Below, in pieces: positions 5,787-12,379 of a DNA stretch of 12,379 bases; positions within the stretch are counted from its first letter, which is position 1, and every line of letters starts with the position of its first letter. Below the pieces are notes generated by a model, which was not told the origin of the DNA, did no database searches, and saw only the letters and a list, made by a program, of their open reading frames with translations. This DNA is from Deltaproteobacteria bacterium (GTDB taxonomy: Bacteria; JAUYMQ01): assembly GCA_030698575.1 (NCBI GenBank), contig JAUYMQ010000612.1:1-12379 (forward strand), given 5' to 3'. The position numbers and the translations under genes are program-made.

Positions 5787-6161
5787 ATGGCAACTGCTGT
5801 AGCAACCGTATCGCGCGACATCGGAGAGAGGGATGGGTCGACCATCAAGTATTCGTGGCCACTCACGAGCACGAACGTCGACGGCCAGCCCGTCGAGTGG
5901 ACGGAGTGGGCCGACCGCACTTGGACCGTCACCGGCACCTGGGGTGGGGCTACCTGCTCGTTTGAGGGTAGCAACGATGGCTCGGTCTACGTGACCTTGT
6001 CGAACGCCGCCGGTGGGACCGCGGCCACGAAGACCGCGGACGGCGCCCTCGCGATCATCGAGACGCCGCGCTATGTCCGCCCGAAGCTCACGACCGCGGG
6101 GACGGACGCCGTCCTCACGGTGATTATGATTGCACGCCGGCATACCGGAATGAGGACATAG
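5787..6161 (+). CDS. Probable small virion protein, beta-rich
   Basis: A 124-residue protein with AAAGGA at 5774-5779, 7 nt before the ATG. The order of motifs, SWPLTSTNVDGQPVEW then WTVTGTWGGATCSFEGSNDG, and the closing YVRPKLTTAGTD.AVLTVIMIARR, looks like a beta sandwich. I recall similar short proteins in phage structural clusters, usually unnamed, but cannot confirm homology here. It is followed after 2 nt by the coiled-coil gene. A capsid decoration or head-tail joining role is likely from fold and context, but not shown. Confidence 0.7.
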   Translation: MATAVATVSRDIGERDGSTIKYSWPLTSTNVDGQPVEWTEWADRTWTVTGTWGGATCSFEGSNDGSVYVTLSNAAGGTAATKTADGALAIIETPRYVRPKLTTAGTDAVLTVIMIARRHTGMRT

Positions 6162-6163
6162 AC

Positions 6164-6691
6164 ATGGACAAGTTCACCGCAGCAGAAAGCATCCGCCGTC
6201 TCGCGGTCCAGTATCAGGGGATGGTCGAGGCGGCCGACGCGCTCGAGAAGTTGGGCTCGTTCGAGCAGGCGACCGCGGAAGCGGGTGTCGCGCGCGACAA
6301 AGCGGTCTTGGAGCTCGCTACCGCCACCGAAGCGCTCGAGGGTATGAAGTCCGCCGTCGAGGCCGCGAGGGCGGAGGCCGAGGGATCGCGAGCGCGCGGC
6401 AAGCAGTACGCCGCCGGCGTGATCGAGCAGGCGAAGGCGGATTACTCACGAATGATCGCGGAAGCGAAGGCGGCCGCGCAGAGGCTCGTGGGCGAGGCGA
6501 AGGAGCACGCCGCCGCGGTATCCGCGGAAGCGCAAGCCAAGGTCGAAGCGCTCATTGCTAAGGCCAACGAGATTGCTGCGGCCATCGTCGCGGCCACAGA
6601 TAGCAAGAGCAGGGCCGAGGCAGCCGCCGAGGCAGCGCAAGCGAAGCTGGCAGCGATCCGCGAGCAGATCGCGAACCTGGTTGCGGGCTGA
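6164..6691 (+). CDS. Alanine-rich coiled-coil protein
   Basis: A 175-residue protein that is almost entirely helical: Ala, Glu, Lys and Arg in heptad-like spacing from about residue 30 to the end (for example AKAAAQRLVGEAKEHAAAV). The ATG has GAGGA at 6152-6156 at a good distance. No catalytic motif, signal or membrane segment is seen. Such low-complexity coiled coils occur among phage scaffolds, tail tape fragments and internal head proteins. The position between two probable virion genes allows a scaffolding or core role, but the usual scaffold-then-capsid pair is not identifiable. The stop TGA shares a base with the ATG of the next mini-gene (TGATG). Confidence 0.75.
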   Translation: MDKFTAAESIRRLAVQYQGMVEAADALEKLGSFEQATAEAGVARDKAVLELATATEALEGMKSAVEAARAEAEGSRARGKQYAAGVIEQAKADYSRMIAEAKAAAQRLVGEAKEHAAAVSAEAQAKVEALIAKANEIAAAIVAATDSKSRAEAAAEAAQAKLAAIREQIANLVAG

Positions 6692-6801
6692 TGGAAAGCA
6701 AAACTGGCTTTCGGGCCAAGTTGAGCGTCAAGGTTACCCGCGGCCATCGCGTCTCTCCCTGGCAAACATTGAAGGACTGGTTAAGGAGTATTTGGCTATG
6801 A
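6691..6801 (+). CDS. 36-residue basic mini-protein linking two genes
   Basis: A short frame starting at ATG 6691, which shares its first base with the upstream stop (TGATG). It ends in TGA 6799-6801, which overlaps the downstream ATG at 6798 by 4 nt (ATGA). The product is basic and ends in an amphipathic Trp-rich tail (SPWQTLKDWLRSIWL). Exact coupling at both ends and the lack of any unused spacer argue that it is translated. It could equally serve mainly to bring ribosomes to the next gene. No ribosome site of its own and no known family. Confidence 0.5.
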   Translation: MESKTGFRAKLSVKVTRGHRVSPWQTLKDWLRSIWL

Positions 6802-7640
6802 AATCGAAAATCATCAAACTGCCGTTCGGCGCCGGCCGGATCGTCCTCGCGCACGAACTCGAAGGGTCCGCCACCCACCTCGGTGGGATCAAGTTCGGGA
6901 CCAACCTGCGCGCGAATCAGATTCGCGACGGCCGGGTAATCGGCGAGCGCAACCTCGGCTCCGGTCTCGTGACCAACGTCGGCGTGCTCGCGCTCGCCAA
7001 CGACTTCGGCTGGAGCGCGACCAACGCGCTCAATTCGCTGTTCGCGAAGATGAAATACCACGCCTCCGGCAAGGGTACCACCTCCGCGGCGGAGACAGAC
7101 ATCAAGCTCGAGACAGTCTCCACCGTCGGCGGTCAGACCCCCGTCGCTGGGACCCAGGTCCTGGTCTCCGCAGCGAACGCACAGAAGTATCAGTCGGTGG
7201 CGACGATTGCATACACCGGCGCGGAAGCGGTCACCGAGTGGGGTTTCCTCGCGTATGGCAGCACGTTGCCTGCAGTCGCAGATCTGTCGGACGCAACCGG
7301 CTCGCCCTTCACCGCCGGCGGCGCTACAAGTGGCACGACCACAGGCACGACCCTGACGGCATCGAGCGCGACCGTGATGGGTCAGCAGATGTCCATCTTC
7401 GAGCGCACGTCCGGCACCAACTTGTCGTACGGTCTCGTCACCTCGAACACTACTTCTGTCATCACCGTCCCGGCGTGGTATTTGGTTGCGACCGGTGCAG
7501 CGGGACAAGCACCAGGAAACGCAGAGACGTACGTCATCCGCCCGATCATGTGGGACCACAAGGTGTTCTCCGCGATCAACGTAGTGAACGGCGACAGCAT
7601 TCAGTACACCTACACGCTCACGATCTCGTCCGGCGGGTAA
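6798..7640 (+). CDS. Probable phage structural protein
   Basis: A 280-residue protein starting at ATG 6798, with AAGGAG at 6783-6788. The N-terminus (MKSKIIKLPFGAGRI) leads into a region with GLVTNVGVLALANDF and an ALNSLFAKMKYHASG helix. A Thr/Ser/Gly-rich central stretch follows (SGTTTGTTLTASSATV), then a beta-rich C-terminus with MWDHKVFSAINVVNGDSIQ and a final LTISSGG. The composition is that of a virion protein with an immunoglobulin-like or jelly-roll part. I recall similar C-termini in unnamed phage virion proteins, without being able to check. It lacks clear marks of an HK97-fold major capsid protein. Decoration, tail or appendage are the likely options. Confidence 0.65.
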   Translation: MKSKIIKLPFGAGRIVLAHELEGSATHLGGIKFGTNLRANQIRDGRVIGERNLGSGLVTNVGVLALANDFGWSATNALNSLFAKMKYHASGKGTTSAAETDIKLETVSTVGGQTPVAGTQVLVSAANAQKYQSVATIAYTGAEAVTEWGFLAYGSTLPAVADLSDATGSPFTAGGATSGTTTGTTLTASSATVMGQQMSIFERTSGTNLSYGLVTSNTTSVITVPAWYLVATGAAGQAPGNAETYVIRPIMWDHKVFSAINVVNGDSIQYTYTLTISSGG

Positions 7641-7676
7641 GCCCCGTAGGGGGTAGCGCGGCTTCTGGCCGATGAT

Positions 7677-9482
7677 ATGACAATCGCAGTCAGGGGCACT
7701 CCGCAGACAGGGGCAGGCACCAACGGCGGGGACATAACCCTTACCTTCACCACAGGGGCGGGGGCGCCGGTAGAGGGGGATGTAGTTGTTGTTTTCGGTG
7801 GTCACGGTGTCACGGTAACGACGCTTGCGGCTCCGGGGTCGGGATACACTCAGATAGGCATTCACACCGGGTCCGCCCCCATCTTCGGGGCGTGGTACAA
7901 AGTTATGACGGCCACGCCGGACCTGAGCGTGGTGTGCAGTGGTGGCGGCAATGCAAGTGATGGCGTCGCGTACTGCTGCTGGGTATTTAGTGGGGTGAAC
8001 GCCGCTGTCCTGGACCAGACCACGGTAACCGCCGGACCGACCGCGAGCACGAATCCGGACTGCGCCTCTATCACCACCGTAACCGCGAACGCTTGGGTGC
8101 TCGCGATGGCCGGGAGCGCCGTCAACGACGCCGCAATAACAGGACCGACAGGTTATGCGAATACAATCGACGACAACGGCAATGATGCCGCCGATATTAC
8201 CGCTGGCGGGGGCACGTTAGCCGTAGTTTCCCCCGGGGCTACCGACCCTGCCAGTTGGACGGCATGGGCATCCGGTACATGGTACGGGATTACTGCAGCG
8301 CTTAAACCCGCGGTATCGACGGCGTACACGCAGGATCTCGGTACCTGCGCGCTGTCTTTTATAGGTGTGCAAGCCAAGTCGACCAGTCGGGCGGTAACCG
8401 GTGCGCTCTCGTTCATCGGCGCGCAGACCAAGAATACAAGCAGGGTGTTAGCGGGAGCGCTGTCCTTCATCGGCGACGCTGCGAAGGCAACGAGCAGGGC
8501 GCTGACCGGGGCACTCTCCTTTGTCGGCAACCTAGCAGCCTCTAAGCTGGTTTATCAGGCACTCGAGGGGGTGCTGAGTTTCATCTCCACGAGCACGACC
8601 TGGGACGCGTTTACGTGGGACGCGTTCACCTGGGACGCTGATACCGTCACCAAGCAGGTCAATAAGGTAACGTCTGGTACGTTGTCTTTTGTTGGTGAGC
8701 AGATCAAGTCGATCACCCGAGCGCTGACGGGTACTCTGTCGTTCATCGGCGCCACGGCGAAGGGGACGAGCAGGGCCGTCACCGGAACGCTCTCGTTTGT
8801 CGGATCGATGCTTCGAGCATTCCCGAAGGTGCTCACCGGGGGGCTGTCTTTTATAGGTGTGCAAGCCAAGTCGACCAGTCGGGCGGTAACCGGTGCGCTC
8901 TCGTTCATCGGCGCGCAGACCAAGTCGATCACCCGAGCGCTGACGGGTACTCTGTCGTTCATCGGCGCGATGCTACGAGCTTTCCCCAAGGCATTCACCG
9001 GGGCGCTCTCTTTCATTGGCACGAGTACCCGGCGTGCCAGCAGGGGTCTCACAGGCGTTGTGTCGTTCATCGGGTCCACTCCCTTGCGGGTGGTGGCCCG
9101 CGCGCTCGCAGGAGCTGTGAGCTTCGTCGGCGCGAACACCAGGCGCACCAGCAAAGTCCTCGCGGGCGCTCTCTCGTTCGTCGGACAGGTGATCAAGCGG
9201 ACGGCCAGGAGCACGACCGGCGCGCTCTCCTTCGTTGGCAACGCGGTAAAGACATCAGCAAAAGCATTCACCGCGGCCTTATCGTTCGCAGGGACGTTCT
9301 CTAAGCAAGCAGGTAAGGCGTTGGCTGGTGCACTCTCCTTCGTTGGGTCGAAGGTAGCGGGGACGTCTAAGGCCCTCATCGCGAGCCTGAACTTCATTGG
9401 CCTCCTGGAATCTGTCGGTTCCGAGGTCGCCAGTACGGTGGTCAGCATTCTGGTCTGGGCCCGCCGTATGGGCCGTAGATAA
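7677..9482 (+). CDS. Repeat-rich virion/tail-type protein with nineteen 18-residue repeats
   Basis: A 601-residue protein. Residues 1-~218 form a Gly/Thr-rich beta domain of the kind found in phage appendage proteins (GDITLTFTTGAGAP, ending WYGITAALKPA). Residues 224-587 are nineteen units close to A-L-S-F-I/V-G-x3-K/R-x-T-S-R/K-A-L-T-G, mostly exactly 18 residues. Unit 4 is 20 residues and unit 5 is 36, carrying a tandem W-D-A-F-T insert. The end is a short basic tail (WARRMGRR). The regular spacing suggests a beta solenoid or elongated stalk. The start ATG has no strong ribosome site; a GGGGG run lies ~25 nt upstream. Identical DNA blocks between units show recent internal duplication. Tail fibre, tail needle or stalk are possible; the exact role is unknown. 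Confidence 0.75.
   Translation: MTIAVRGTPQTGAGTNGGDITLTFTTGAGAPVEGDVVVVFGGHGVTVTTLAAPGSGYTQIGIHTGSAPIFGAWYKVMTATPDLSVVCSGGGNASDGVAYCCWVFSGVNAAVLDQTTVTAGPTASTNPDCASITTVTANAWVLAMAGSAVNDAAITGPTGYANTIDDNGNDAADITAGGGTLAVVSPGATDPASWTAWASGTWYGITAALKPAVSTAYTQDLGTCALSFIGVQAKSTSRAVTGALSFIGAQTKNTSRVLAGALSFIGDAAKATSRALTGALSFVGNLAASKLVYQALEGVLSFISTSTTWDAFTWDAFTWDADTVTKQVNKVTSGTLSFVGEQIKSITRALTGTLSFIGATAKGTSRAVTGTLSFVGSMLRAFPKVLTGGLSFIGVQAKSTSRAVTGALSFIGAQTKSITRALTGTLSFIGAMLRAFPKAFTGALSFIGTSTRRASRGLTGVVSFIGSTPLRVVARALAGAVSFVGANTRRTSKVLAGALSFVGQVIKRTARSTTGALSFVGNAVKTSAKAFTAALSFAGTFSKQAGKALAGALSFVGSKVAGTSKALIASLNFIGLLESVGSEVASTVVSILVWARRMGRR
8346..9437 (+). repeat. Array of 19 coding repeats (54-bp unit)
   Basis: The DNA underlying units 1-19 of the repeat protein. 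Most units are 54 bp and keep frame throughout. Exact copies exist at 8351-8432 and 8843-8924 (82 bp, offset 492), and at 8705-8752 and 8921-8968 (48 bp, offset 216). Other units have diverged strongly at DNA level while keeping the LSF[IV]G core. Confidence 0.9.
8601..8645 (+). repeat. 15-bp tandem repeat coding W-D-A-F-T
   Basis: Three adjacent 15-bp units start TGGGACGC at 8601, 8616 and 8631, encoding WDAFT, WDAFT and WDADT. They interrupt unit 5 of the 18-residue repeat array and account for its extra length. Confidence 0.85.
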
Positions 9483-9487
9483 ATACC

Positions 9488-9506
9488 CCAGGCCCAGCCT
9501 GGTTTT
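9488..9506 (+). terminator. Short intrinsic terminator candidate
   Basis: CCAGGC (9488-9493) pairs with GCCTGG (9497-9502) around CCA, followed by TTTT (9503-9506). It lies 5 nt after the stop of the repeat-protein gene. The stem is short, so read-through is likely. Confidence 0.5.
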
Positions 9507-9537
9507 CAGCAGCTAAACATCCAGAGGAGCAGTAGAC

Positions 9538-9987
9538 ATGAGCGGATTCAGATCAACGGTAAGCCCCCCGAACGTCCGCCGGATCGCGCCCTCTGACGCG
9601 TGGCTTACGGACCCCACCACAGGCTCGCCGATCGGCGTCGTCAATCAGAACGCGAACGGCAAGCACGGGCAGTTCTATCCCGTTCCCCTGACCGCCGCGC
9701 AGATCGCGGCGCCGACGGACGAGATGCTTGACGATACCGACGTCACGTACGCCCTCAACGTCGCCCCGTTCACGCGATATATGAGCGATGGGACGTCGTT
9801 CACTCAGCAGCAGACCGCGGGGAGCACCTTCGGTATCGCGTCTAGCCAGTCGACGATTCCGGCAGGGAGTCCGCTGGTCACTATCGATCAGTACTCTCAG
9901 GCCGTTGTCTATGCCCCACTCACCGTGGAGAGTACCGCCGGCCTCGAGGTACAGGGGGAGCTCCGGGTCTATACCTGGCCCGCGTAA
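9538..9987 (+). CDS. Small probable structural protein
   Basis: A 149-residue protein with AGAGGAG at 9523-9529, 8 nt before ATG 9538. The sequence is polar and beta-like, with no signal or membrane segment. Landmarks are PSDAWLTDPTTGSPIGVVN, a YPVPLTAAQIAAPTDEML stretch, and a closing LEVQGELRVYTWPA. It is bracketed by terminator-like hairpins on both sides, so it may be expressed at its own level. I do not recognise a named family. Its place between two repeat-rich virion-type genes suggests a virion or appendage component, but this is inference. Confidence 0.7.
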   Translation: MSGFRSTVSPPNVRRIAPSDAWLTDPTTGSPIGVVNQNANGKHGQFYPVPLTAAQIAAPTDEMLDDTDVTYALNVAPFTRYMSDGTSFTQQQTAGSTFGIASSQSTIPAGSPLVTIDQYSQAVVYAPLTVESTAGLEVQGELRVYTWPA

Positions 9988-10011
9988 CGAACTCGCAGTA
10001 GATGTGCAAGC

Positions 10012-10036
10012 AGGGCCGCTAACCGCGGCCCTTTTC
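10012..10036 (+). terminator. Intrinsic terminator, copy 1
   Basis: AGGGCCGC (10012-10019) pairs with GCGGCCCT (10025-10032) around TAACC, running into TTTTC. It is a strong GC stem with a T run, placed 24 nt after the stop at 9987. Confidence 0.85.
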
Positions 10037-10042
10037 ATTTGA

Positions 10043-10067
10043 GGGGCCGCTATCCGCGGCCCTTTTC
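10043..10067 (+). terminator. Intrinsic terminator, copy 2
   Basis: GGGCCGC (10044-10050) pairs with GCGGCCC (10056-10062) around TATCC, followed by TTTTC. It is a near copy of the terminator 31 bp upstream. The next gene's AGGAG begins only 7 bases after its T run. Confidence 0.85.
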
Positions 10068-10085
10068 AATTCTAGGAGATTCAAA

Positions 10086-11693
10086 ATGGCCTCAACCCCA
10101 GCAACCATCATCACAGCGAACGCCGTCAAAGGTCAGCCCGGTTCGGGCGACGCCGGTGGCGCACTCGAACTCGTCGGCGGTCTCGGTGGCACCTCTAGCG
10201 AAGGCGGCGTAGCCTCCCTCACAGGGGGCGCGGGTACCGCGGCCGCGGGAGCGCGTGCGGACGTTATCGGCGGCGCCGGCGGGACAGGCGACTCAGCCGG
10301 CGGCGCGGTCAACGCGACCGGCGGCGCGGGCGGGGCCACGAACGGGGTAGGTGGCGTTGCCACCATCAAGGGCGGCGCGGGTAACGGTTCAGGCGCCGGT
10401 GCGGCGGTTGTTGCTGTCGGCGGTGTCGGCGGCGCGACGGGCGCGGGCGGCGCGGCCAGCCTCAAAGGCGGAGCGGGCGGCGGGACCTCTGGTTCCGGTG
10501 GCGCGGCCACCCTCCAAGGTGGAGCGGGCGGCGCGGCGACAGTGGTCGGCGGGATTACCTACGTCACCGGCGGAACCTCGCTGACGAGCGGCACGGGCGC
10601 GGCGGTAACGATCACCGGTGGCGCCACGGGGACCACTGGTAGCGGCGGACCGGTCAATATCACGGGTGCCGTCAGCGGTACGACGGGTGCAGTAAACGGC
10701 GGCGCGGTCACGATCGCGGGCGGTGCAGCGGGCGCAGGTAGCACGGGCGCGGGCGGCGCGGTCTCACTGATCGGTGGCGCGAGTGGCAGCGGCGCAACGG
10801 GCGCGGGCGGTGCGGCGACCCTCAAGGGTGGCGCGAGCGGCTCGACCAACGACGTGGGCGGCGTACTGACCCTTGCCGGCGGTGCGGGCACGGGCACGGG
10901 CGCAGGCGCTGCGATCAATATGACCGGCGGTGTCGGCGGAGCGACCTCGGGCGCAGGTGGCGCGGTAGCTGTCGCTGGCGGCGCGGGCGGAACAAGCAAC
11001 GGTGCCGGTGGTGCGGTTTCAAGCACCGGTGGTGCGGCTACTGGCGGGAACAACGCCGGCGGCGCGGCGAGTTTGATTGGCGGCCTGGGTACAGGTAGTG
11101 CCGCGGGCGGTGCGATCACCATCACCTCCGGTGCGGCGGGTGCAACCGGCGTCGCGGGAGCGGTTGACATCGCGGTCGGTGCAGCTACAGCAGGCGCAGG
11201 CTCTACCGCGACCATTTCTGGTGGCGCGGGCGCTGGCGGCACGGCAGCGGGCGGTAATGTCGATCTTATCCCTGGTGCGGCGGTCTCTACCGGCGTCCCG
11301 GGCGAGGTCATGGTCAATAGCGTCGCGGGCATCTTCTGCGTGAGCTACATCCAGGGTATCGCTGGAGAGGCCACCGCGGACCAGACCTTCTTCGTGGCCC
11401 CGCGTGATTGCCGTATCCAAGCAATCTCGCAGGTGCACTCGGTAGCACAGGGTGCGGCGGCGACGTGTGTGATCTCGAAAGAGACGACCACTGGCGCACC
11501 TGGCGCGGGTACCGATGTCATGTCGAACACCTTCAACCTCAACGCGACGGCGAACACGGTTCAGACGGGCACGCTGTCCGGTACCGTTGCCACGATAACC
11601 TTGGCCGCTGGCGACCGTTTGTCGGTCGACTTCAGTACCACGGTTGGCTCGCTGGCGGGTAACGTCATCACGGTTCTCCTGAACCCGGTCTAA
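10086..11693 (+). CDS. Glycine-repeat fibre-like protein with C-terminal virion domain
   Basis: A 535-residue protein with AGGAG at 10074-10078, 7 nt before ATG 10086. After a short N-terminus, residues 22-405 are about 23 units of 15-18 residues close to G-G-A-V-T-L-x-G-G-A-G-x-G-x-T-G-A. Alternating small and aliphatic residues with Gly pairs suggest a beta solenoid or a polyglycine-type stack forming a stiff rod. Residues ~406-535 are different: SYIQGIAGEATADQTFFVAP, a CRIQAISQVHS strand and GDRLSVDFSTT near the end. I recall this kind of C-terminal domain in phage decoration or head-fibre proteins. It is preceded by two strong terminators, so it may have its own promoter. Likely a virion-exposed fibre or decoration protein; the host receptor or partner is unknown. 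Confidence 0.75.
   Translation: MASTPATIITANAVKGQPGSGDAGGALELVGGLGGTSSEGGVASLTGGAGTAAAGARADVIGGAGGTGDSAGGAVNATGGAGGATNGVGGVATIKGGAGNGSGAGAAVVAVGGVGGATGAGGAASLKGGAGGGTSGSGGAATLQGGAGGAATVVGGITYVTGGTSLTSGTGAAVTITGGATGTTGSGGPVNITGAVSGTTGAVNGGAVTIAGGAAGAGSTGAGGAVSLIGGASGSGATGAGGAATLKGGASGSTNDVGGVLTLAGGAGTGTGAGAAINMTGGVGGATSGAGGAVAVAGGAGGTSNGAGGAVSSTGGAATGGNNAGGAASLIGGLGTGSAAGGAITITSGAAGATGVAGAVDIAVGAATAGAGSTATISGGAGAGGTAAGGNVDLIPGAAVSTGVPGEVMVNSVAGIFCVSYIQGIAGEATADQTFFVAPRDCRIQAISQVHSVAQGAAATCVISKETTTGAPGAGTDVMSNTFNLNATANTVQTGTLSGTVATITLAAGDRLSVDFSTTVGSLAGNVITVLLNPV
10149..11300 (+). repeat. Glycine-rich coding repeat array
   Basis: The DNA for about 23 units of 45-54 bp, extremely rich in GGCGCGGGC-like strings. 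Reverse-strand open frames across it are Pro/Ala-rich mirror images and are not genes. Unit lengths vary (15-18 residues), so it is less regular than the array at 8346-9437. Confidence 0.85.
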
Positions 11694-11709
11694 GAGCCGG
11701 TAGAGCCTG

Positions 11710-12379
11710 ATGTCGTTCGATCTCCCTGACGAGGTAGCAGCACTCCTGCAAGAGCACGAGGAGAAGGGCGCCCAGCGTTTGGCGGCCCTGACCCTCGCGC
11801 TCGTAACGAAACGGCAGGAGGCGATCAACGATCGCAAAGCGTCGGGCATCGAGGACATCTGGATGCGGGCCGAGGAGGCGTACCTCGGTATCGACGACAC
11901 GAACCGGGGCACGTTTGCGAAAGCCCGGTGGTCGAAGCCGACCACGATGAACGCCCCCCTGACTTCGGGGGCGGTCCTCGATGAAGTTGGCGACATAAGA
12001 TCTGACGCGTTTGTCCGCCTTACGAGCCGGTACGTCGACGCCGGCGCAGCGAAATTGGGAGAGATCCTTCTCCCGGCGGACGAGAAGGCGTTCTCGTTTA
12101 CCAATACCCCCGTCCCTGACCTGGTCAGAGCGCTCAAAGACAACAGCCAGGCGGTGGTCAACGGCGTGCCGCTGGAGCGCGACGCGCCCCCGCCCGCGCA
12201 AGGTATGCCAGGCATGCCCCCACCGGCAGCACAGGCCCAGCCCGGTGCTCCTGCTCCCGGTGTCCCGCTCACAGTCAAGGACCTCGCGCAGGAAGCGCTC
12301 GATTTCGCCGGTGAGGCAGCCAAGAAGGCAGAGAAGCGCATCAGCGATTGGATGGTGCAGTCGCGCTACCGGGCCGAAA
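11710..12379 (+). CDS. Portal protein (N-terminal part, cut by window end)
   Basis: An open frame from ATG 11710 to the window edge, 223 codons without a stop. Residues 1-40 are helical (LPDEVAALLQEHEEKG). Next comes RKASGIEDIWMRAEEAYLGI with DDTNR, a pattern I associate with podovirus-type portal proteins, which form the dodecameric channel for DNA entry and dock terL. Residues ~155-185 are a Pro/Ala-rich linker (PPPAQGMPGMPPP), then helical VKDLAQEALDFAGEAAKKAEK and a KRISDWMVQSRYRAE region typical of portal N-terminal parts. There is only a weak ribosome site, and the gene begins 16 nt after the stop of the fibre-like gene. The portal call is fairly firm from pattern and from terminase context. 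Confidence 0.75.
   Translation, partial: MSFDLPDEVAALLQEHEEKGAQRLAALTLALVTKRQEAINDRKASGIEDIWMRAEEAYLGIDDTNRGTFAKARWSKPTTMNAPLTSGAVLDEVGDIRSDAFVRLTSRYVDAGAAKLGEILLPADEKAFSFTNTPVPDLVRALKDNSQAVVNGVPLERDAPPPAQGMPGMPPPAAQAQPGAPAPGVPLTVKDLAQEALDFAGEAAKKAEKRISDWMVQSRYRAE

Noticed and set aside
6558-7865. 435-codon minus-strand frame opposite the structural gene
   Set aside because: Arg-rich shadow typical of high-GC third-position bias; the + strand has proper ribosome sites and coherent proteins.
7677-9482. Reading the 18-residue repeat protein as a tape measure
   Set aside because: Tape measures are long and helical; this one has a beta-like N-terminal domain and strand-like LSFIG units.
10559-12341. 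Long minus-strand frames, Pro/Ala-rich, opposite the glycine-repeat and portal genes
   Set aside because: They are mirror images of GC-rich Gly/Ala codons; composition alone keeps them open.

Overview
The window is GC-rich and reads as the packaging and early morphogenesis region of a tailed double-stranded DNA phage or prophage (Caudoviricetes). All supported genes lie on the + strand, are tightly packed, and often share start/stop bases (TGATG, ATGA, GTGA). Many have strong AGGAG-type ribosome sites. The terminase and portal sequences look podovirus-like to me, but that rests on remembered family patterns. A Sec-type signal peptide and the high G+C would suit a proteobacterial host; the host itself cannot be read from this window.

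Layout. 1-641: an endonuclease VII-type HNH gene. 806-1815: two small unknown genes, then the small terminase subunit. 1816-2113: a non-coding stretch dense in inverted repeats. 2126-2479: a second endonuclease VII-type gene with a TTG start. 2600-3217: three very small genes (a membrane protein, a Cys-rich mini-protein and a Pro/Trp/Tyr-rich protein). 3217-4668: the large terminase subunit with complete ATPase and nuclease motifs. 4665-5312: a third HNH gene overlapping terL by 4 nt. 5313-5399: a spacer with two compact hairpins. 5400-5768: a secreted small protein. 5787-7640: probable virion genes, including a beta-type protein, an alanine-rich coiled coil, a 36-residue mini-gene and a 280-residue structural protein. 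7677-9482: a protein with nineteen 18-residue repeats. 9538-9987: a small structural protein. 9988-10085: two tandem copies of an intrinsic terminator. 10086-11693: a glycine-repeat fibre-like protein with a compact C-terminal domain. 11710-end: the start of the portal gene, cut by the window edge.

How the parts fit together. The terminase subunits recognise, cut and pump DNA through the portal. The genes between terL and portal probably encode capsid decoration, fibre or accessory virion parts, an unusual place for them. Three unrelated-looking HNH/endonuclease VII genes flank the terminase genes. They could be free-standing homing endonucleases or packaging and junction-resolving partners. 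The most unusual signals are the structured DNA between terS and the second endonuclease, the two repeat proteins with evidence of recent internal duplication, the duplicated terminator, and several mini-genes tied to their neighbours by overlapping start and stop codons. I found no tRNA, rRNA, CRISPR, insertion sequence, integrase or minus-strand gene.
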